Assembly: GCA_040755395.1 (NCBI GenBank)
Contig: JBFMAX010000013.1
Location: 57,067 to 121,066 of the forward strand
Length of the DNA stretch: 64,000 nucleotides
Source of the DNA: Nitrospirota bacterium
GTDB lineage: Bacteria > Nitrospirota > Nitrospiria > Nitrospirales > Nitrospiraceae
Direction: 5' to 3'
The notes under the pieces were generated by a model. The model was not told the origin of the DNA. It ran no database searches and saw only the letters and a program-made list of their open reading frames with translations. Shown in pieces: positions 1 to 8,033 of this stretch; within the stretch, counting starts at the first letter, position 1; every line of letters starts with the position of its first letter. A program made the position numbers and the translations under genes.

Positions 1-789
1 GCCGACGTCGTCAAGTCGCTCCTTCTCCTCCTCATTCTCTTGATCCTCCGGGCCATCCTGGTCCGGTCGATCACTAAAAGCCCCCGCCTCTCGACGGACT
101 CCAAGCTGCGGTGGGTCGTGACCATCCGCAACACCGTCGTCTTTGTCTTCCTCCTGGGGCTGATCTTCATTTGGGCCCACGAGCTGCAGGCCTTCGCGGT
201 CTCCCTGGTCGCCATTGCCGTCGCCCTGGTCCTGGCCACCAAGGAGCTGATCCTCTGCGTCAGCGGCGCGGCCTTGCGAGCCGGCGCGAACGCCTATTCG
301 GTGGGCGATCGAATTCAGATCGCCGGCTATCGCGGCATCGTGCTCGATCAGGACCTGTTTGCAACGACTCTGCTGGAGATTGGGCCCGGCCAGGCGTCGC
401 ATCTCTCCACCGGGCGAGCCGTGGTCTTCCCCAACAGTCTTCTGTTCACCCATCCGCTGGTCAATGAGACCTACACCGAGGAGTATGTGCTGCACGTCAC
501 GACGGTGCCGTTGGGAAACGGAGACGATTGGCAGAAAGCGGAACAAGTTCTGCTGGAGGTCGCCAAAGCCGAGTGCGCGCCATACCTGGACGACGCGAAG
601 CGCCACATGCAATCGTTGGAGGAAAAGAACCTGCTGGAAGCGCCGTCGTTGGACCCGCGCGTGATCGTGCAGATCCCCGAGCCGGGGCGCATCAACCTGC
701 ACCTGCGTTTCCCGGCGCCGGCCCGCGGCCGGTCGCGCATCGAACAGGCGATCCTACGAGGATACCTCTCGGCGATGGCCAAGACCTGA
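1..789 (+). CDS. MscS-family mechanosensitive channel, 5'-truncated by the window edge
   Basis: The frame is open from base 1, so the start lies outside the window; a TTG at 40 is only an internal codon. The visible part has a leucine-rich membrane segment, a second long hydrophobic segment (about bases 130-260) and the soluble MscS beta domain with the signature YSVGDRIQIAGYRGIV. The family forms inner-membrane channels gated by membrane tension and protects against osmotic down-shock. The C-terminal cytoplasmic part looks complete and ends normally at 789. The convergent lactonase-like gene stops 7 bases further on. Family assignment is firm; specific function beyond ion and osmolyte release is not resolved. 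Confidence 0.85.
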   Translation, partial: ADVVKSLLLLLILLILRAILVRSITKSPRLSTDSKLRWVVTIRNTVVFVFLLGLIFIWAHELQAFAVSLVAIAVALVLATKELILCVSGAALRAGANAYSVGDRIQIAGYRGIVLDQDLFATTLLEIGPGQASHLSTGRAVVFPNSLLFTHPLVNETYTEEYVLHVTTVPLGNGDDWQKAEQVLLEVAKAECAPYLDDAKRHMQSLEEKNLLEAPSLDPRVIVQIPEPGRINLHLRFPAPARGRSRIEQAILRGYLSAMAKT

Positions 790-795
790 CGAAGG

Positions 796-1815
796 TCAGA
801 AGCCCGTTCCTGTGGTCAAGAGCCGAATCCGATACAGCAGGCTCCCGCCGGTGAGGTAGAGGGTCGAACCGTCGTCGCCCCAGGCCAGGTTCGAGACGGG
901 CGTCCCCGTCTCGATGCTGCCGAGGTGCGTGCCGTCCGGCGCAAACACGCTGACCCCGCCGGGCCGCGCGCCGAAGAGATTGCCGGCCTGGTCGATCTTG
1001 AGCCCGTCCGGGCCGAAAAACGGGTCCTTCCGCCAGCGCGTCGCGTCAAAGAACACGCGGCCGTTCGTCACTGTGCCATCAGCCTTGACATCGTAGGCCA
1101 GCCAGGCCGCGCGTTTCGGATCGACATCCGTGACGTAGAGCGTCTTCTCATCGGGCGAGAACGCGATGCCGTTCGGCGCCTTGATGTCCTTGATCAACAG
1201 TGTCAACGTGCCGTCGCGCGACAGCCGATAGACGCCCTGGAACGGTGTTTCCTTGCGGGGGTCGTCGAACGCCTTCGGCAGGCCGAACGGAGGATCGGTG
1301 AAATACAGGTCGCCGTTCGATTTGAACACGAGGTCGTTCGGGCTGTTGATCCGCTTGCCCTCGAAGCGATCGGCGAGCACGGTCAGGCGGCCGTCCGGCT
1401 CAAGACGCGCGATCCGTCGGTCGCCGTGTTGGCACAGGACAAGCCGACCCGTCCGGTCGAAAGAGAGTCCGTTCGAGCCCGGTTCTTTGCCTTGAAAGGG
1501 CGCGGCCCCGCTGTAGCCGCTCGGCTTCAGCAACAGGCTCACGCCTTCGCCGTCTTTCCACTTGTAGACCGCATTGCCGGGGATGTCCGAGAACAGAAGG
1601 TAGCCGCCCTGTTTGTTCCAGACCGGCCCTTCCAACCAAGTGAAGCCGTCGGCGATCATTTCAAGCTTCGCATGTTTCGGCACGAGTTTATCGAAACGCG
1701 GGTCCAGCCGAACGACGGTGACGTCCGACTCCGCGGCCGCCATCGAGGCCCCCAGCGCGAAGATTACGATCCTACAGACAGCGCGGCACATGCGGGTAAA
1801 GGCGGGTTTCATCAT
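796..1815 (-). CDS. Secreted SMP-30/gluconolactonase-family beta-propeller
   Basis: 339 aa with an N-terminal signal peptide (hydrophobic core followed by SMAAAES). It is a six-bladed SMP-30/gluconolactonase/LRE propeller. Typical metal-site segments are visible: WLEGPVW near the first strand, NSPNDLVF in the middle and PNGIAFSPDEKTLYVTD later. The family hydrolyses sugar lactones or related esters with a divalent metal; the substrate here is unknown. It follows the 548-aa homologue on the same strand after 7 bases, so the two are probably co-transcribed. A 101-bp stretch is identical in DNA to the neighbour, which points to recent duplication or gene conversion. It lies last in a cluster of four exported proteins. 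Confidence 0.85.
   Translation of the reverse strand: MMKPAFTRMCRAVCRIVIFALGASMAAAESDVTVVRLDPRFDKLVPKHAKLEMIADGFTWLEGPVWNKQGGYLLFSDIPGNAVYKWKDGEGVSLLLKPSGYSGAAPFQGKEPGSNGLSFDRTGRLVLCQHGDRRIARLEPDGRLTVLADRFEGKRINSPNDLVFKSNGDLYFTDPPFGLPKAFDDPRKETPFQGVYRLSRDGTLTLLIKDIKAPNGIAFSPDEKTLYVTDVDPKRAAWLAYDVKADGTVTNGRVFFDATRWRKDPFFGPDGLKIDQAGNLFGARPGGVSVFAPDGTHLGSIETGTPVSNLAWGDDGSTLYLTGGSLLYRIRLLTTGTGF
1262..1362 (-). repeat. 101-bp block identical to 2292..2392
   Basis: Every base of this block matches 2292..2392 in the neighbouring paralogue, while flanking bases differ at once (for example 1261 against 2291, and 1363 against 2393). It encodes the GKRINSPNDLVF to FDDPRKE region of the propeller, which carries a metal ligand. 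Confidence 0.97.
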
Positions 1816-1822
1816 CCGGCTT

Positions 1823-3469
1823 TCAATCGAGCGGCGGCCTGATGCCGGAAATGTTCAATCGGATGCGGTAAAGGCCGGTCAGCGCGGTGACGTACAGTGT
1901 CTTGCCGTCATCGTCCCCCCAAGCCATGTTGTGGGGGTCTTCGGGGCCCTTGATCGTGCCCAGGTGCTTGCCTTCCGGGGAAATGATCCAGAGCCCGCCC
2001 GGCCCCGTGCAATAGACATTGCCGCGCTGATCCACCTTCATCCCGTCCAGCGCGTCCTCGCCCGGCGCGTTGGTCATATCAAAGAAGACCCGGCCGTTCG
2101 AGAGACTGCAATCCGGCCGGACCTCATAGCGCATGATGATCTTCCTCTTGTCATTCCAGTTGTTGACAAACAGATACGTCTCATCTGGCGAGAGCGCGAT
2201 CCCGTTCGGCGCATCGAGGTCGGTACTGACCAGCTTCACCTGCCCGTCCTTCACGCAATAGACGCCGCTGAAGGGCAGTTCCTTGCGCGGATCGTCGAAC
2301 GCCTTCGGCAGGCCGAACGGAGGATCGGTGAAATACAGGTCGCCGTTCGATTTGAACACGAGGTCGTTCGGGCTGTTGATCCGCTTGCCCTCCAAGCGAT
2401 CCGCCAACACGGTGACGTTGCCGCGCGGTTCGACGCGGATGACCCGGCGAGTGCCATGCTGATTGATGGTGAGCCGGCCTTGCTTGTCGAGCGTGAGCCC
2501 GTTCGAGCCGGGCTGGTGATATTCGCCGACGTTGAATCCGCTGTAGCCGCTCTTCGTGCGAAAGACGGACACCTGGCCGTCCGGCGACCATCGGTAGATC
2601 GTATTGTTGTTCGGATCGCTGAAAAGCAGATAACCGGGCATGGAATCCTTCCTCGGCACCCACACCGGTCCCTCGGTGAAAAGAAACCCGCCGGCCAGCT
2701 TTTCGAGTTGGGCATTCGAGGGGACGATCTCGTCCAAGGCCGAGTCGGCTTTGAGAATCTCGGTCCTGACGAACTGCGCCGCGCCGACCGAGTGCATCTT
2801 GTAGAACTCGAGCGTGGCTGACCGGACCCAGATAAAGTTCCCGGGCGGATTCGAGAGCGGCCCATTGATCCCGAACACCGCCAACTGAATGCGCTGGCCC
2901 GGTCTCGCATAGCGCGTCAGCACGACGCGATTGGGGGCGTTGAAGCCTTTAATAAGCTGACCGCCGGGCTGGCCGAGGACGAGCGGCAATTCGCCGTCCA
3001 CCCATACCTCCGCGTAGTCGTCTACCGCGATCTCGAACACGATCGCGGAGCCGGTCGGGTCGAATGAACCGATCCGGTCTGGAACCGTGACGGCGATTCG
3101 ATACCAGTTGAAGCAGAGCCGGCCGGTTGAGCGCCGCTCCTCCAACTGGGGCGGCCGCAGCGCTTCCCACGTCGAGTCGTCGAAGTCCGCTGCGCCGGCG
3201 TGGGGCTCGTAGTCGTAAGTCATGTTCGGGGGGCCGGACGGTCCGAGGTCGGGGCCGGGTCGGTGATGCGCGACCTGGACGATCCTGGTGTCGCTGTACC
3301 GCCACTGACCTTTGACCAAGGCCACGCCCTCGTCGGTCATCAGATCGACAATCACGTCGGGCCGGACGGCCGGGGCATCTTGCGTGGTTTGGGCTGACGC
3401 GATGGCGAGGCCACAGACGATGATCGTACCGGCTACCCCCATAAGTATGCAGGCTTTTGCTCTCATCAC
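1823..3469 (-). CDS. Secreted two-domain protein: jelly-roll sugar-binding-like domain plus SMP-30 propeller
   Basis: 548 aa with a signal peptide (GVAGTIIVCGLAIASAQ). Residues about 35-230 look like the beta-sandwich sugar-binding domain of GH2-type enzymes (FDDSTWEAL, WYRIAVTVPD, VDDYAEVWVDGE). Residues about 240-540 are an SMP-30/gluconolactonase propeller (FTEGPVW, NSPNDLVF, PNGIALSPDETYLFVNN). The arrangement suggests a periplasmic or extracellular lactone or ester hydrolase with a carbohydrate-binding front end; the substrate is unknown. It shares a perfect 101-bp DNA block with the downstream paralogue. Its upstream neighbour is a GlcG-cupin fusion, separated by a word-repeat array. 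Fold assignment is good; reaction is inferred. Confidence 0.82.
   Translation of the reverse strand: MMRAKACILMGVAGTIIVCGLAIASAQTTQDAPAVRPDVIVDLMTDEGVALVKGQWRYSDTRIVQVAHHRPGPDLGPSGPPNMTYDYEPHAGAADFDDSTWEALRPPQLEERRSTGRLCFNWYRIAVTVPDRIGSFDPTGSAIVFEIAVDDYAEVWVDGELPLVLGQPGGQLIKGFNAPNRVVLTRYARPGQRIQLAVFGINGPLSNPPGNFIWVRSATLEFYKMHSVGAAQFVRTEILKADSALDEIVPSNAQLEKLAGGFLFTEGPVWVPRKDSMPGYLLFSDPNNNTIYRWSPDGQVSVFRTKSGYSGFNVGEYHQPGSNGLTLDKQGRLTINQHGTRRVIRVEPRGNVTVLADRLEGKRINSPNDLVFKSNGDLYFTDPPFGLPKAFDDPRKELPFSGVYCVKDGQVKLVSTDLDAPNGIALSPDETYLFVNNWNDKRKIIMRYEVRPDCSLSNGRVFFDMTNAPGEDALDGMKVDQRGNVYCTGPGGLWIISPEGKHLGTIKGPEDPHNMAWGDDDGKTLYVTALTGLYRIRLNISGIRPPLD
2292..2392 (-). repeat. 101-bp block identical to 1262..1362
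   Basis: Second copy of the perfect 101-bp identity between the two adjacent propeller genes. The surrounding genes are clearly diverged, so the identity is more recent than the duplication itself. Confidence 0.97.
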
Positions 3470-3495
3470 CCCCTCCGGCCGTTTGTCGTGTCTTC

Positions 3496-3597
3496 TAGCT
3501 ATCAGCTGTCAGGTCTCAGCTTCCCCTCACCCTGCCCTCTCCCTCAAGGGGAGAGGGACTGAGTCCTGAGCTGACCGCTGAGAGCTGATCACTGATG
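3496..3597. repeat. Intergenic word array (TCAGCT/AGCTGA) around a CCCTCTCC palindrome
   Basis: The left arm repeats short words such as AGCTATCAGCTGTCAGG. The centre is a palindrome (CCTCTCCCTCAAGGGGAGAGG split around AAGG). The right arm carries the opposed words CTGAGCTGACCGCTGAGAG. The whole can fold into one imperfect hairpin. It fills most of the gap between two genes on the minus strand and resembles the array at 4533..4613. Confidence 0.7.
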
Positions 3598-3603
3598 GCT
3601 TCG

Positions 3604-4515
3604 TCACCGTACTTTCACCACGTAATAGTCGAATGGCGCTTCCACTTCCTTGAACCAATGCGGCACGTTGTTAGGGATGATGACGACGTCGCCGGGCGCC
3701 AGCCTGCGCGTCTCGCCGCCTTCGACGGTCGGTGCGCGGAATTCATGCGGCGCGATGGTTTTGACGCCGACCGGCGTCCCGCCCGTGATCAGGGTCGCCG
3801 AACCCTTGAGCACGTACACGATGTCCGTGTCCAATTCATGGATCTCCACGAGGCCGGGCTTATCTCGGTGGCTCGCGTGCACCATGTAGTTGCGCGCGGC
3901 GTGCATCATCTGTTCGTCGTCACCCACCAGCAACGCGCCCTTCGCAAACGCGGCGGCGACCTTCGGGCTCCCGATATAGGTCACGGGCAGCGGCGCCTGT
4001 CCGTTCGCCAGGCCGGCCATGTCCATCGATTCCAGCGACTTGGCGCCTATGATCGCGAGCTCCTCGTCCTGTTGGGCGCTCGCGGCGCCGCTCACACCGA
4101 CGGCGCCCACGACTTTCCCCTCCCATTCGAGCGGGACTCCGCCTTGCAGGGGCGTGAAGTTCTGGAGGTCGCCGCCCAACGTCACCATCGAGGTGCGTCC
4201 GCTCTTGATGGCATCCTCAAACATCTTCGTCGGTTTCTTAAACAGCGCCGCCGTGCGCGCCTTGCCGATGGCGATGTTCGCGCTGGCGGCGAAGGTCTGG
4301 TCCAATCGTTCAAGCGCGAGCAAATTGCCGCCTTCATCGACGACGGCGATGGAGCCGCCCGGCGCGTTGACGCGCTTGGCCTCGGCGACCGTCGCCGCGA
4401 TGACTTTCTTCGCGCCTTCCAGCGTGAGCCCGCGTTTGTCGGCCACGGACTCGGCGCGGACAAATGCCGCCGTTCCGATGACTATTCCCATTAGAAGTAG
4501 CATCGTCCGTTTCAT
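3604..4515 (-). CDS. Secreted GlcG/HbpS-like domain fused to a C-terminal cupin
   Basis: 303 aa with a signal peptide (LLLMGIVIGTAAFVRAES). Residues about 25-165 match the GlcG/HbpS (DUF336) family: AKRVNAPGGSIAVVDEGG, then RTAALFKKPTKMFEDAI and GGVPLEWEGKVVGAVGVSG. Some members bind haem or glycolate-related ligands. Residues about 200-300 form a cupin with histidines in MVHASHRDKPG and the closing strand PGDVVIIPNNVPHWF, a plausible metal site. I know GlcG and cupin as separate families; the fusion suggests a small-molecule sensor or enzyme outside the cytoplasm. Neighbours are exported lactonase-like proteins and a DM13-like protein. Domains are secure; activity is unknown. Confidence 0.8.
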   Translation of the reverse strand: MKRTMLLLMGIVIGTAAFVRAESVADKRGLTLEGAKKVIAATVAEAKRVNAPGGSIAVVDEGGNLLALERLDQTFAASANIAIGKARTAALFKKPTKMFEDAIKSGRTSMVTLGGDLQNFTPLQGGVPLEWEGKVVGAVGVSGAASAQQDEELAIIGAKSLESMDMAGLANGQAPLPVTYIGSPKVAAAFAKGALLVGDDEQMMHAARNYMVHASHRDKPGLVEIHELDTDIVYVLKGSATLITGGTPVGVKTIAPHEFRAPTVEGGETRRLAPGDVVIIPNNVPHWFKEVEAPFDYYVVKVR

Positions 4516-4532
4516 GGAGGGTCTCCTTTCCC

Positions 4533-4613
4533 CAGCGATCAGCCTTCAGCCGTCGGCTGTCAGCTCCAGACTTCAGATGAAGCTGAGAGCTGACTGCTGA
4601 CCGCTGATCGCCG
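4533..4613. repeat. Intergenic word array (GATCAGC / GCTGATC)
   Basis: The left arm contains GCGATCAGCCTTCAGCCG and GGCTGTCAGC, the right arm GAAGCTGAGAGCTGACTGC followed by TGACCGCTGATCGC. The two arms are opposed versions of the same TCAGC word and can pair. It belongs to the same word class as 3496..3597 and separates two genes of one cluster. Confidence 0.7.
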
Positions 4614-4617
4614 GCCC

Positions 4618-5067
4618 TTAACGGCTCATAGCCATGCTGCCTGCATGCATCCTTTCGCCCGAGGCGGTCATGATGGGCTTGGCGAACGATGCTTCGCCGA
4701 GCAACACTTCCGCCCACGCACACCAGATCTGTACCTTGGCGACGTCATGGACGTACGGCGGGAGGACGATGGTGCGGTTTTCCTTGTCCCCTTTGATCTT
4801 CAGCCGCTGCAACAGGAAGACGTTGCCCTTCGAGTCCACGACCTGCCAGTGCGGTGCCGGCGTGTCCGGAATCTTGAAGTCGTCGGACCAGGTCAATGTG
4901 TCGTTGCCGCCCTGCCGCGAATGAGCGGCCGTCCCGCTGTCGGCTTTGACACCCTCGAATTTCGTGGTCGTATGGGCGTCGGCGGCGAAGACGCTGGTTG
5001 CGCCGAGCAGCCCGACCGCGAACATCCCCGTGAGCAATGCCATCTGCAAAGAATAAACGTGATGCAT
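4618..5067 (-). CDS. Exported DM13-like domain protein
   Basis: 149 aa with a clear signal peptide (LLTGMFAVGLLGATSVFAAD). The mature part resembles the DM13 beta-sandwich: an opening segment FEGVKADSGTAAH, a central DDFKIPDTPAPHWQVV, an LPPYVHD turn, and a closing VQIWCAWAEVLLGEASF with the conserved lone cysteine. DM13 domains have been proposed to take part in electron transfer, but that is not proven. It is the first gene of a minus-strand run of four exported proteins, so the cluster promoter should lie in 5068..5240. The domain call is moderate; an unrelated secreted family is possible. Confidence 0.6.
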   Translation of the reverse strand: MHHVYSLQMALLTGMFAVGLLGATSVFAADAHTTTKFEGVKADSGTAAHSRQGGNDTLTWSDDFKIPDTPAPHWQVVDSKGNVFLLQRLKIKGDKENRTIVLPPYVHDVAKVQIWCAWAEVLLGEASFAKPIMTASGERMHAGSMAMSR

Positions 5068-5415
5068 GGGAATCCTCCTCTGTGAATAGGTGATTCATCG
5101 GCCTTGAAGAGCGGCGACATCTCTCGGTGCACTCTTCAATTCAGTCGGTGAGTCGAGGCGAGGAGGCGAAGCTTACATGTCCGATCGGCGAAACGAACGA
5201 GACGCCCCGCTCTGCGATCCCTATTCTCCGGTCCCTTGCCCTTGTTGGCCGGTTCCTCCTTTGCTAGAATCGTTCGCCTTGGGCAGCGGGGGTCTGCGCA
5301 ACGCCTGTTCAGTCACGACCATTTCTCGCAGAGGGCTCATGATTGGATAGAAGCTCGCTGCGGCCGCCTTCCTGCGTTCTATCCGATCGGTCCTGTCTTT
5401 GGCGCAGCCCGTTCC
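5068..5415. other. Divergent intergenic region between the exported cluster and xth
   Basis: No convincing gene. It must hold the leftward promoter of the 4-gene exported cluster, which I cannot place, and a rightward promoter at 5242..5270. Confidence 0.6.
5242..5270 (+). promoter_or_regulatory. Sigma-70-like promoter for xth
   Basis: TTGTTG at 5242..5247 and TAGAAT at 5265..5270 with a 17-base spacer. It would give a leader of about 140 bases before the xth ATG at 5416. Confidence 0.5.
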
Positions 5416-6189
5416 ATGAAGATCGCCACGTTCAACGTCAACTCCATCCGCAAACGGCTGCCGATCGTCCTGGACTGGTTGGACCGGCACAAGCCCGACG
5501 TGCTCTGCCTGCAGGAGACCAAGGTGCAGGATATGGAGTTCCCGCTGCTGGCGCTGGCGGAAACCGGCTATGAGGCAAACTTTCGCGGGATCAAGGGGTA
5601 CAACGGCGTGGCGGTCCTCAGCCGCGCGAAGCCGGACGCGGTCTTTTACGGGTTCGACGACGGAGGAGACCCCGATGACTCACGGCTCATGCGGGTCGTC
5701 ATCCGGCGCATTCCGATCGTCAACACCTACGTGCCCCAGGGTTACGAGATCGACTCGCCGAAGTATGCCTATAAGTTGAAATGGTTCGAGCGGCTTCGCC
5801 GCTATTTCGCCAAGCACCTTTCGCCGGAGAAGCCGGCCGTCTGGTGCGGAGACATGAACGTGGCGCCGAGACCGATCGACGTGCACAGCCCGGAAAAACA
5901 CCTCACGCATGTGTGCTATCACGAAGACGCGCGGAAGGCGTATGAGAGCACGGTGAAGTGGGGATGGCAGGACGTCTTCGTCAAGCTCTATCCGGACCGC
6001 CGGCAGTACACGTTCTGGGATTATCGGGCGCCGAGTTCACTGGAGGCGAACAAGGGCTGGCGTATCGACCATATCCTGGCCACGGCGCCGCTCGCCGCAA
6101 AGTGCGTGAAAGCGGATGTGGACATCGAGCCGCGACGAGCGAAGGACCCTTCGGATCACACGTTTCTGTGGGCGGAGTTTTCCGTCTAG
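5416..6189 (+). CDS. xth: Exodeoxyribonuclease III (AP endonuclease)
   Basis: 257 aa from the ATG at 5416, where the family begins (MKIATFNVNSIRKRL). The open frame extends further upstream but without family sequence. The exonuclease III/AP endonuclease motifs are all present: NVNSI, LQETKVQD with the metal-binding Glu, WCGDMNVAPRPID with the Asp and Asn pair, and the C-terminal SDHTFLW with the catalytic His. It cleaves DNA 5' of abasic sites and degrades 3' ends during base-excision repair in the cytoplasm. Length is normal. The gene stands alone, between a divergent exported cluster and a repeat element. Confidence 0.95.
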   Translation: MKIATFNVNSIRKRLPIVLDWLDRHKPDVLCLQETKVQDMEFPLLALAETGYEANFRGIKGYNGVAVLSRAKPDAVFYGFDDGGDPDDSRLMRVVIRRIPIVNTYVPQGYEIDSPKYAYKLKWFERLRRYFAKHLSPEKPAVWCGDMNVAPRPIDVHSPEKHLTHVCYHEDARKAYESTVKWGWQDVFVKLYPDRRQYTFWDYRAPSSLEANKGWRIDHILATAPLAAKCVKADVDIEPRRAKDPSDHTFLWAEFSV

Positions 6190-6204
6190 CGCGCCGCTAA
6201 AGCA

Positions 6205-6334
6205 GTCTTCATGAGCCTTGGGCTCACCCGCGCATGATGAACATCATGAGCAGGCAAGAGGCTAGGGGCTTGGGGAAGGGGGGGAGACTCCGGCCTCTAG
6301 CCTCGGGCCGCGAGCCTCGCGCCTATTTTCAAAG
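6205..6334 (+). repeat. GAGGC composite element, copy A
   Basis: Begins with TCTTCATGAGCCTTGGGCTC (short hairpin), then a box with GATGAACATCATGAG, then GAGGCTAGGGGCTTGGGG, a loop, and the opposed arm CCTCTAGCCTCGGGCC...CCTCGCGCCTATTTTC. The same order of parts recurs at 30351..30488 and 36325..36456. This copy is the most diverged in its front part. Confidence 0.7.
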
Positions 6335-6350
6335 AGAAGGAGAAAAAGAA

Positions 6351-6443
6351 GTGGACATCGGGCTCAGGGGAGCGAAAAACTCCTCGGATCACACCGTCAA
6401 TCTCAGCGGAGGAGTTCGGTCTTTCCGGAAGCGCGATGTCCAC
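6351..6443. repeat. Nested inverted repeat
   Basis: Outer arms GTGGACATCG (6351..6360) and CGATGTCCAC (6434..6443) are perfect; inner arms ACTCCTC (6379..6385) and GAGGAGT (6409..6415) are also perfect. It could be a structured RNA or a small element remnant; no coding potential is seen. Confidence 0.6.
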
Positions 6444-6515
6444 GCAGGGAAAACGTATTCGGCGGGCCGGTCGTTCCAGTCTCCGGATTCCGTCGGCGGC
6501 TCCGCCGCCATAAAG

Positions 6516-6689
6516 TCAAGCCGCGTTCAAGGCCGGCTGCTTGACCGTGCGCTGGCTCAACAATCGGTTGTGCGCGATCAGCGGATCGGTGATCGCGCCG
6601 CAGTTGATGCACCGCCAGATGTATGTTTCGGGTGAGAAATCCGGGCGCCATTCCTCCACCATCAGCCCCTTACAGCGTTCACAGGTCAT
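6516..6689 (-). CDS. Small zinc-ribbon protein
   Basis: 57 aa from the ATG at 6689, chosen because a strong AGGAGGTGG Shine-Dalgarno precedes it; the frame also opens further upstream. Two CxxC pairs (CERCKG near the start and CINCGA around residue 28) make a zinc ribbon. Similar tiny proteins are usually unannotated; a regulatory or RNA/DNA-binding role is only a guess. It is a single gene between repeat element A and a cupredoxin gene on the same strand. Confidence 0.75.
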   Translation of the reverse strand: MTCERCKGLMVEEWRPDFSPETYIWRCINCGAITDPLIAHNRLLSQRTVKQPALNAA

Positions 6690-6852
6690 GGCAGCCACCT
6701 CCTTGGGTCGTGCCCAGGTCCCCTCGGGGCCTGTCCTCACGGCTGGAAGGCTAACACCGCAAGATTAGAGCGATGTTAAGGACAGGTTAAAAATGTCTAA
6801 TCTGAATGTCGATGAAGCGCGCACCGGGTGAGGGCAAAAAGATCCTGAGCTT

Positions 6853-7257
6853 TCAAGAGGATGGAGGATCGTCGACGAGCAGGATCCCGGTCATGCCCTT
6901 GTGCCCGCGGACCCGGCAATGAAACAGATAGGCGCCTGGAGGCACCCGGAGCGTAAGTTCAAGGGACCGGCCGGGCAGGATCCTGATTCCGCCCTGACGA
7001 GGAACGGCGTCCGGTGACGGATCTGCGGTCAGGCGAACCCGCGGATCGGACAACAGGGGACCGGCGAACTCGTGCGGCTCGCGGCCTTCGTTCACGATCC
7101 TCAGGCGAAGCGGTCTGCCCGCGATCGCTCGCACTTCCACCGGGTCGAAGCGAAAATCCTGCGCGGCGATCCTGACGGTCTGCACATCGGGGTCGCATGC
7201 GTTGACCAGGATCGCCATTCCCGCAAGCCAGCCGAGGCGTTTCACGCGGCGGTTCAT
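6853..7257 (-). CDS. Cupredoxin-like lipoprotein (type 1 copper)
   Basis: 134 aa from the ATG at 7257; the frame is open upstream but that part overlaps the divergent gene and has no family sequence. The N-terminus has a hydrophobic segment ending in VNAC, a possible lipobox. A cupredoxin fold is supported by type 1 copper ligands: His in EPHEF, then Cys, His and Met in YLFHCRVRGHKGM. Such proteins carry electrons in the periplasm or deliver copper. It is divergent from the DUF429 gene. Copper binding is well supported; the redox partner is unknown. Confidence 0.82.
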   Translation of the reverse strand: MNRRVKRLGWLAGMAILVNACDPDVQTVRIAAQDFRFDPVEVRAIAGRPLRLRIVNEGREPHEFAGPLLSDPRVRLTADPSPDAVPRQGGIRILPGRSLELTLRVPPGAYLFHCRVRGHKGMTGILLVDDPPSS

Positions 7258-7306
7258 GGTGGTTCCAGACGGCGAGAATAGGTCTTTTACACTCAGGGCG
7301 CGGCGT

Positions 7307-8032
7307 GTGCAACCGCGGGCTCCGACGGCGTGGGTGGCGGGAGTCGACGGATGTCGCGGCGGATGGGCGGTCGCGCTCGTGCCGGCAGAAACCGCGGTCG
7401 CGCGACGGCCGCTCATCAGATTGTGCGGAGACTTTCGGGAGGTGCTGTTGCTCCGGCCCAGCCCGGCCGTCATCGCGGTCGACATCCCGATCGGTCTGCT
7501 CGACGGACCGCGCGCCGGCGGCCGGCTGTGCGATCGACTGGCGCGCGCGATGCTCACCGGTCGGACGAGCAGCGTGTTCAGTCCGCCCTGCCGCCGTGTC
7601 CTGCGAGCCCGAAAATATGAAGACGCGCACGGTTTCGGATTGTCCCGTCAAGCGTTCGGCATTCTGCCGAAAATTCGTGAGGTCGATGACCTGATGACGT
7701 CGGCGCTCCAGCAACTCGTGCGCGAAGCCCATCCCGAACTGGCGTTCAGCGCCCTCGCCGGTCGACCGATGCGTTGGAACAAAAAGACGCCGGCCGGACG
7801 ACAGGAACGGCTGCGTGCGCTCGAACGGGGCGGAGCGCTCTATCGGGAACTCGCCGGATGGCTGGCGGAGGCGCTGGACACTTTCCCTCGGCGCCATCTC
7901 TCGGCGGACGATCTGATGGATGCGCTCGCTCTCTCCTGGACCGCGCGGCGCATCGCCGCCGGGAAGGCGCGACGGATTCCCGACCGGCCGCCGCGTGATC
8001 GCAGGAGCCTGCGTATGGAGATCTGGTATTGA
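7307..8032 (+). CDS. DUF429-family protein
   Basis: 241 aa if the GTG at 7307 is used; an ATG at 7256 would overlap the divergent cupredoxin start by 2 bases. It carries the RNase H-like DUF429 pattern: AGVDGCRGGWAVAL at the start, AVDIPIGLLDG with the second acidic residue, the VFSPPCR loop, REAHPELAF, and the C-terminal SADDLMDALALSWTARR. The fold suggests a nuclease or nucleotide-handling enzyme, but the biochemical role of DUF429 is not established to my knowledge. The downstream lipoprotein starts 2 bases after its stop, so the two are probably co-transcribed. Confidence 0.8.
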   Translation: MQPRAPTAWVAGVDGCRGGWAVALVPAETAVARRPLIRLCGDFREVLLLRPSPAVIAVDIPIGLLDGPRAGGRLCDRLARAMLTGRTSSVFSPPCRRVLRARKYEDAHGFGLSRQAFGILPKIREVDDLMTSALQQLVREAHPELAFSALAGRPMRWNKKTPAGRQERLRALERGGALYRELAGWLAEALDTFPRRHLSADDLMDALALSWTARRIAAGKARRIPDRPPRDRRSLRMEIWY

Positions 8033-8033
8033 C

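Larger units (their letters stand above)
6190..6515. other. Intergenic region with repeat element A and a nested hairpin
   Basis: No gene is supported. It contains GAGGC element copy A and, just after it, a nested inverted repeat at 6351..6443. A GC-rich hairpin (GGCGGCTCCGCCGCC, about 6493-6507) near the end of the zinc-ribbon gene could act in termination, though no T-run follows. Confidence 0.55.

Noticed and set aside
6234..6635. 133-codon plus-strand frame
   Set aside because: Made of repeat element A, the nested hairpin and the antisense of the zinc-ribbon gene.
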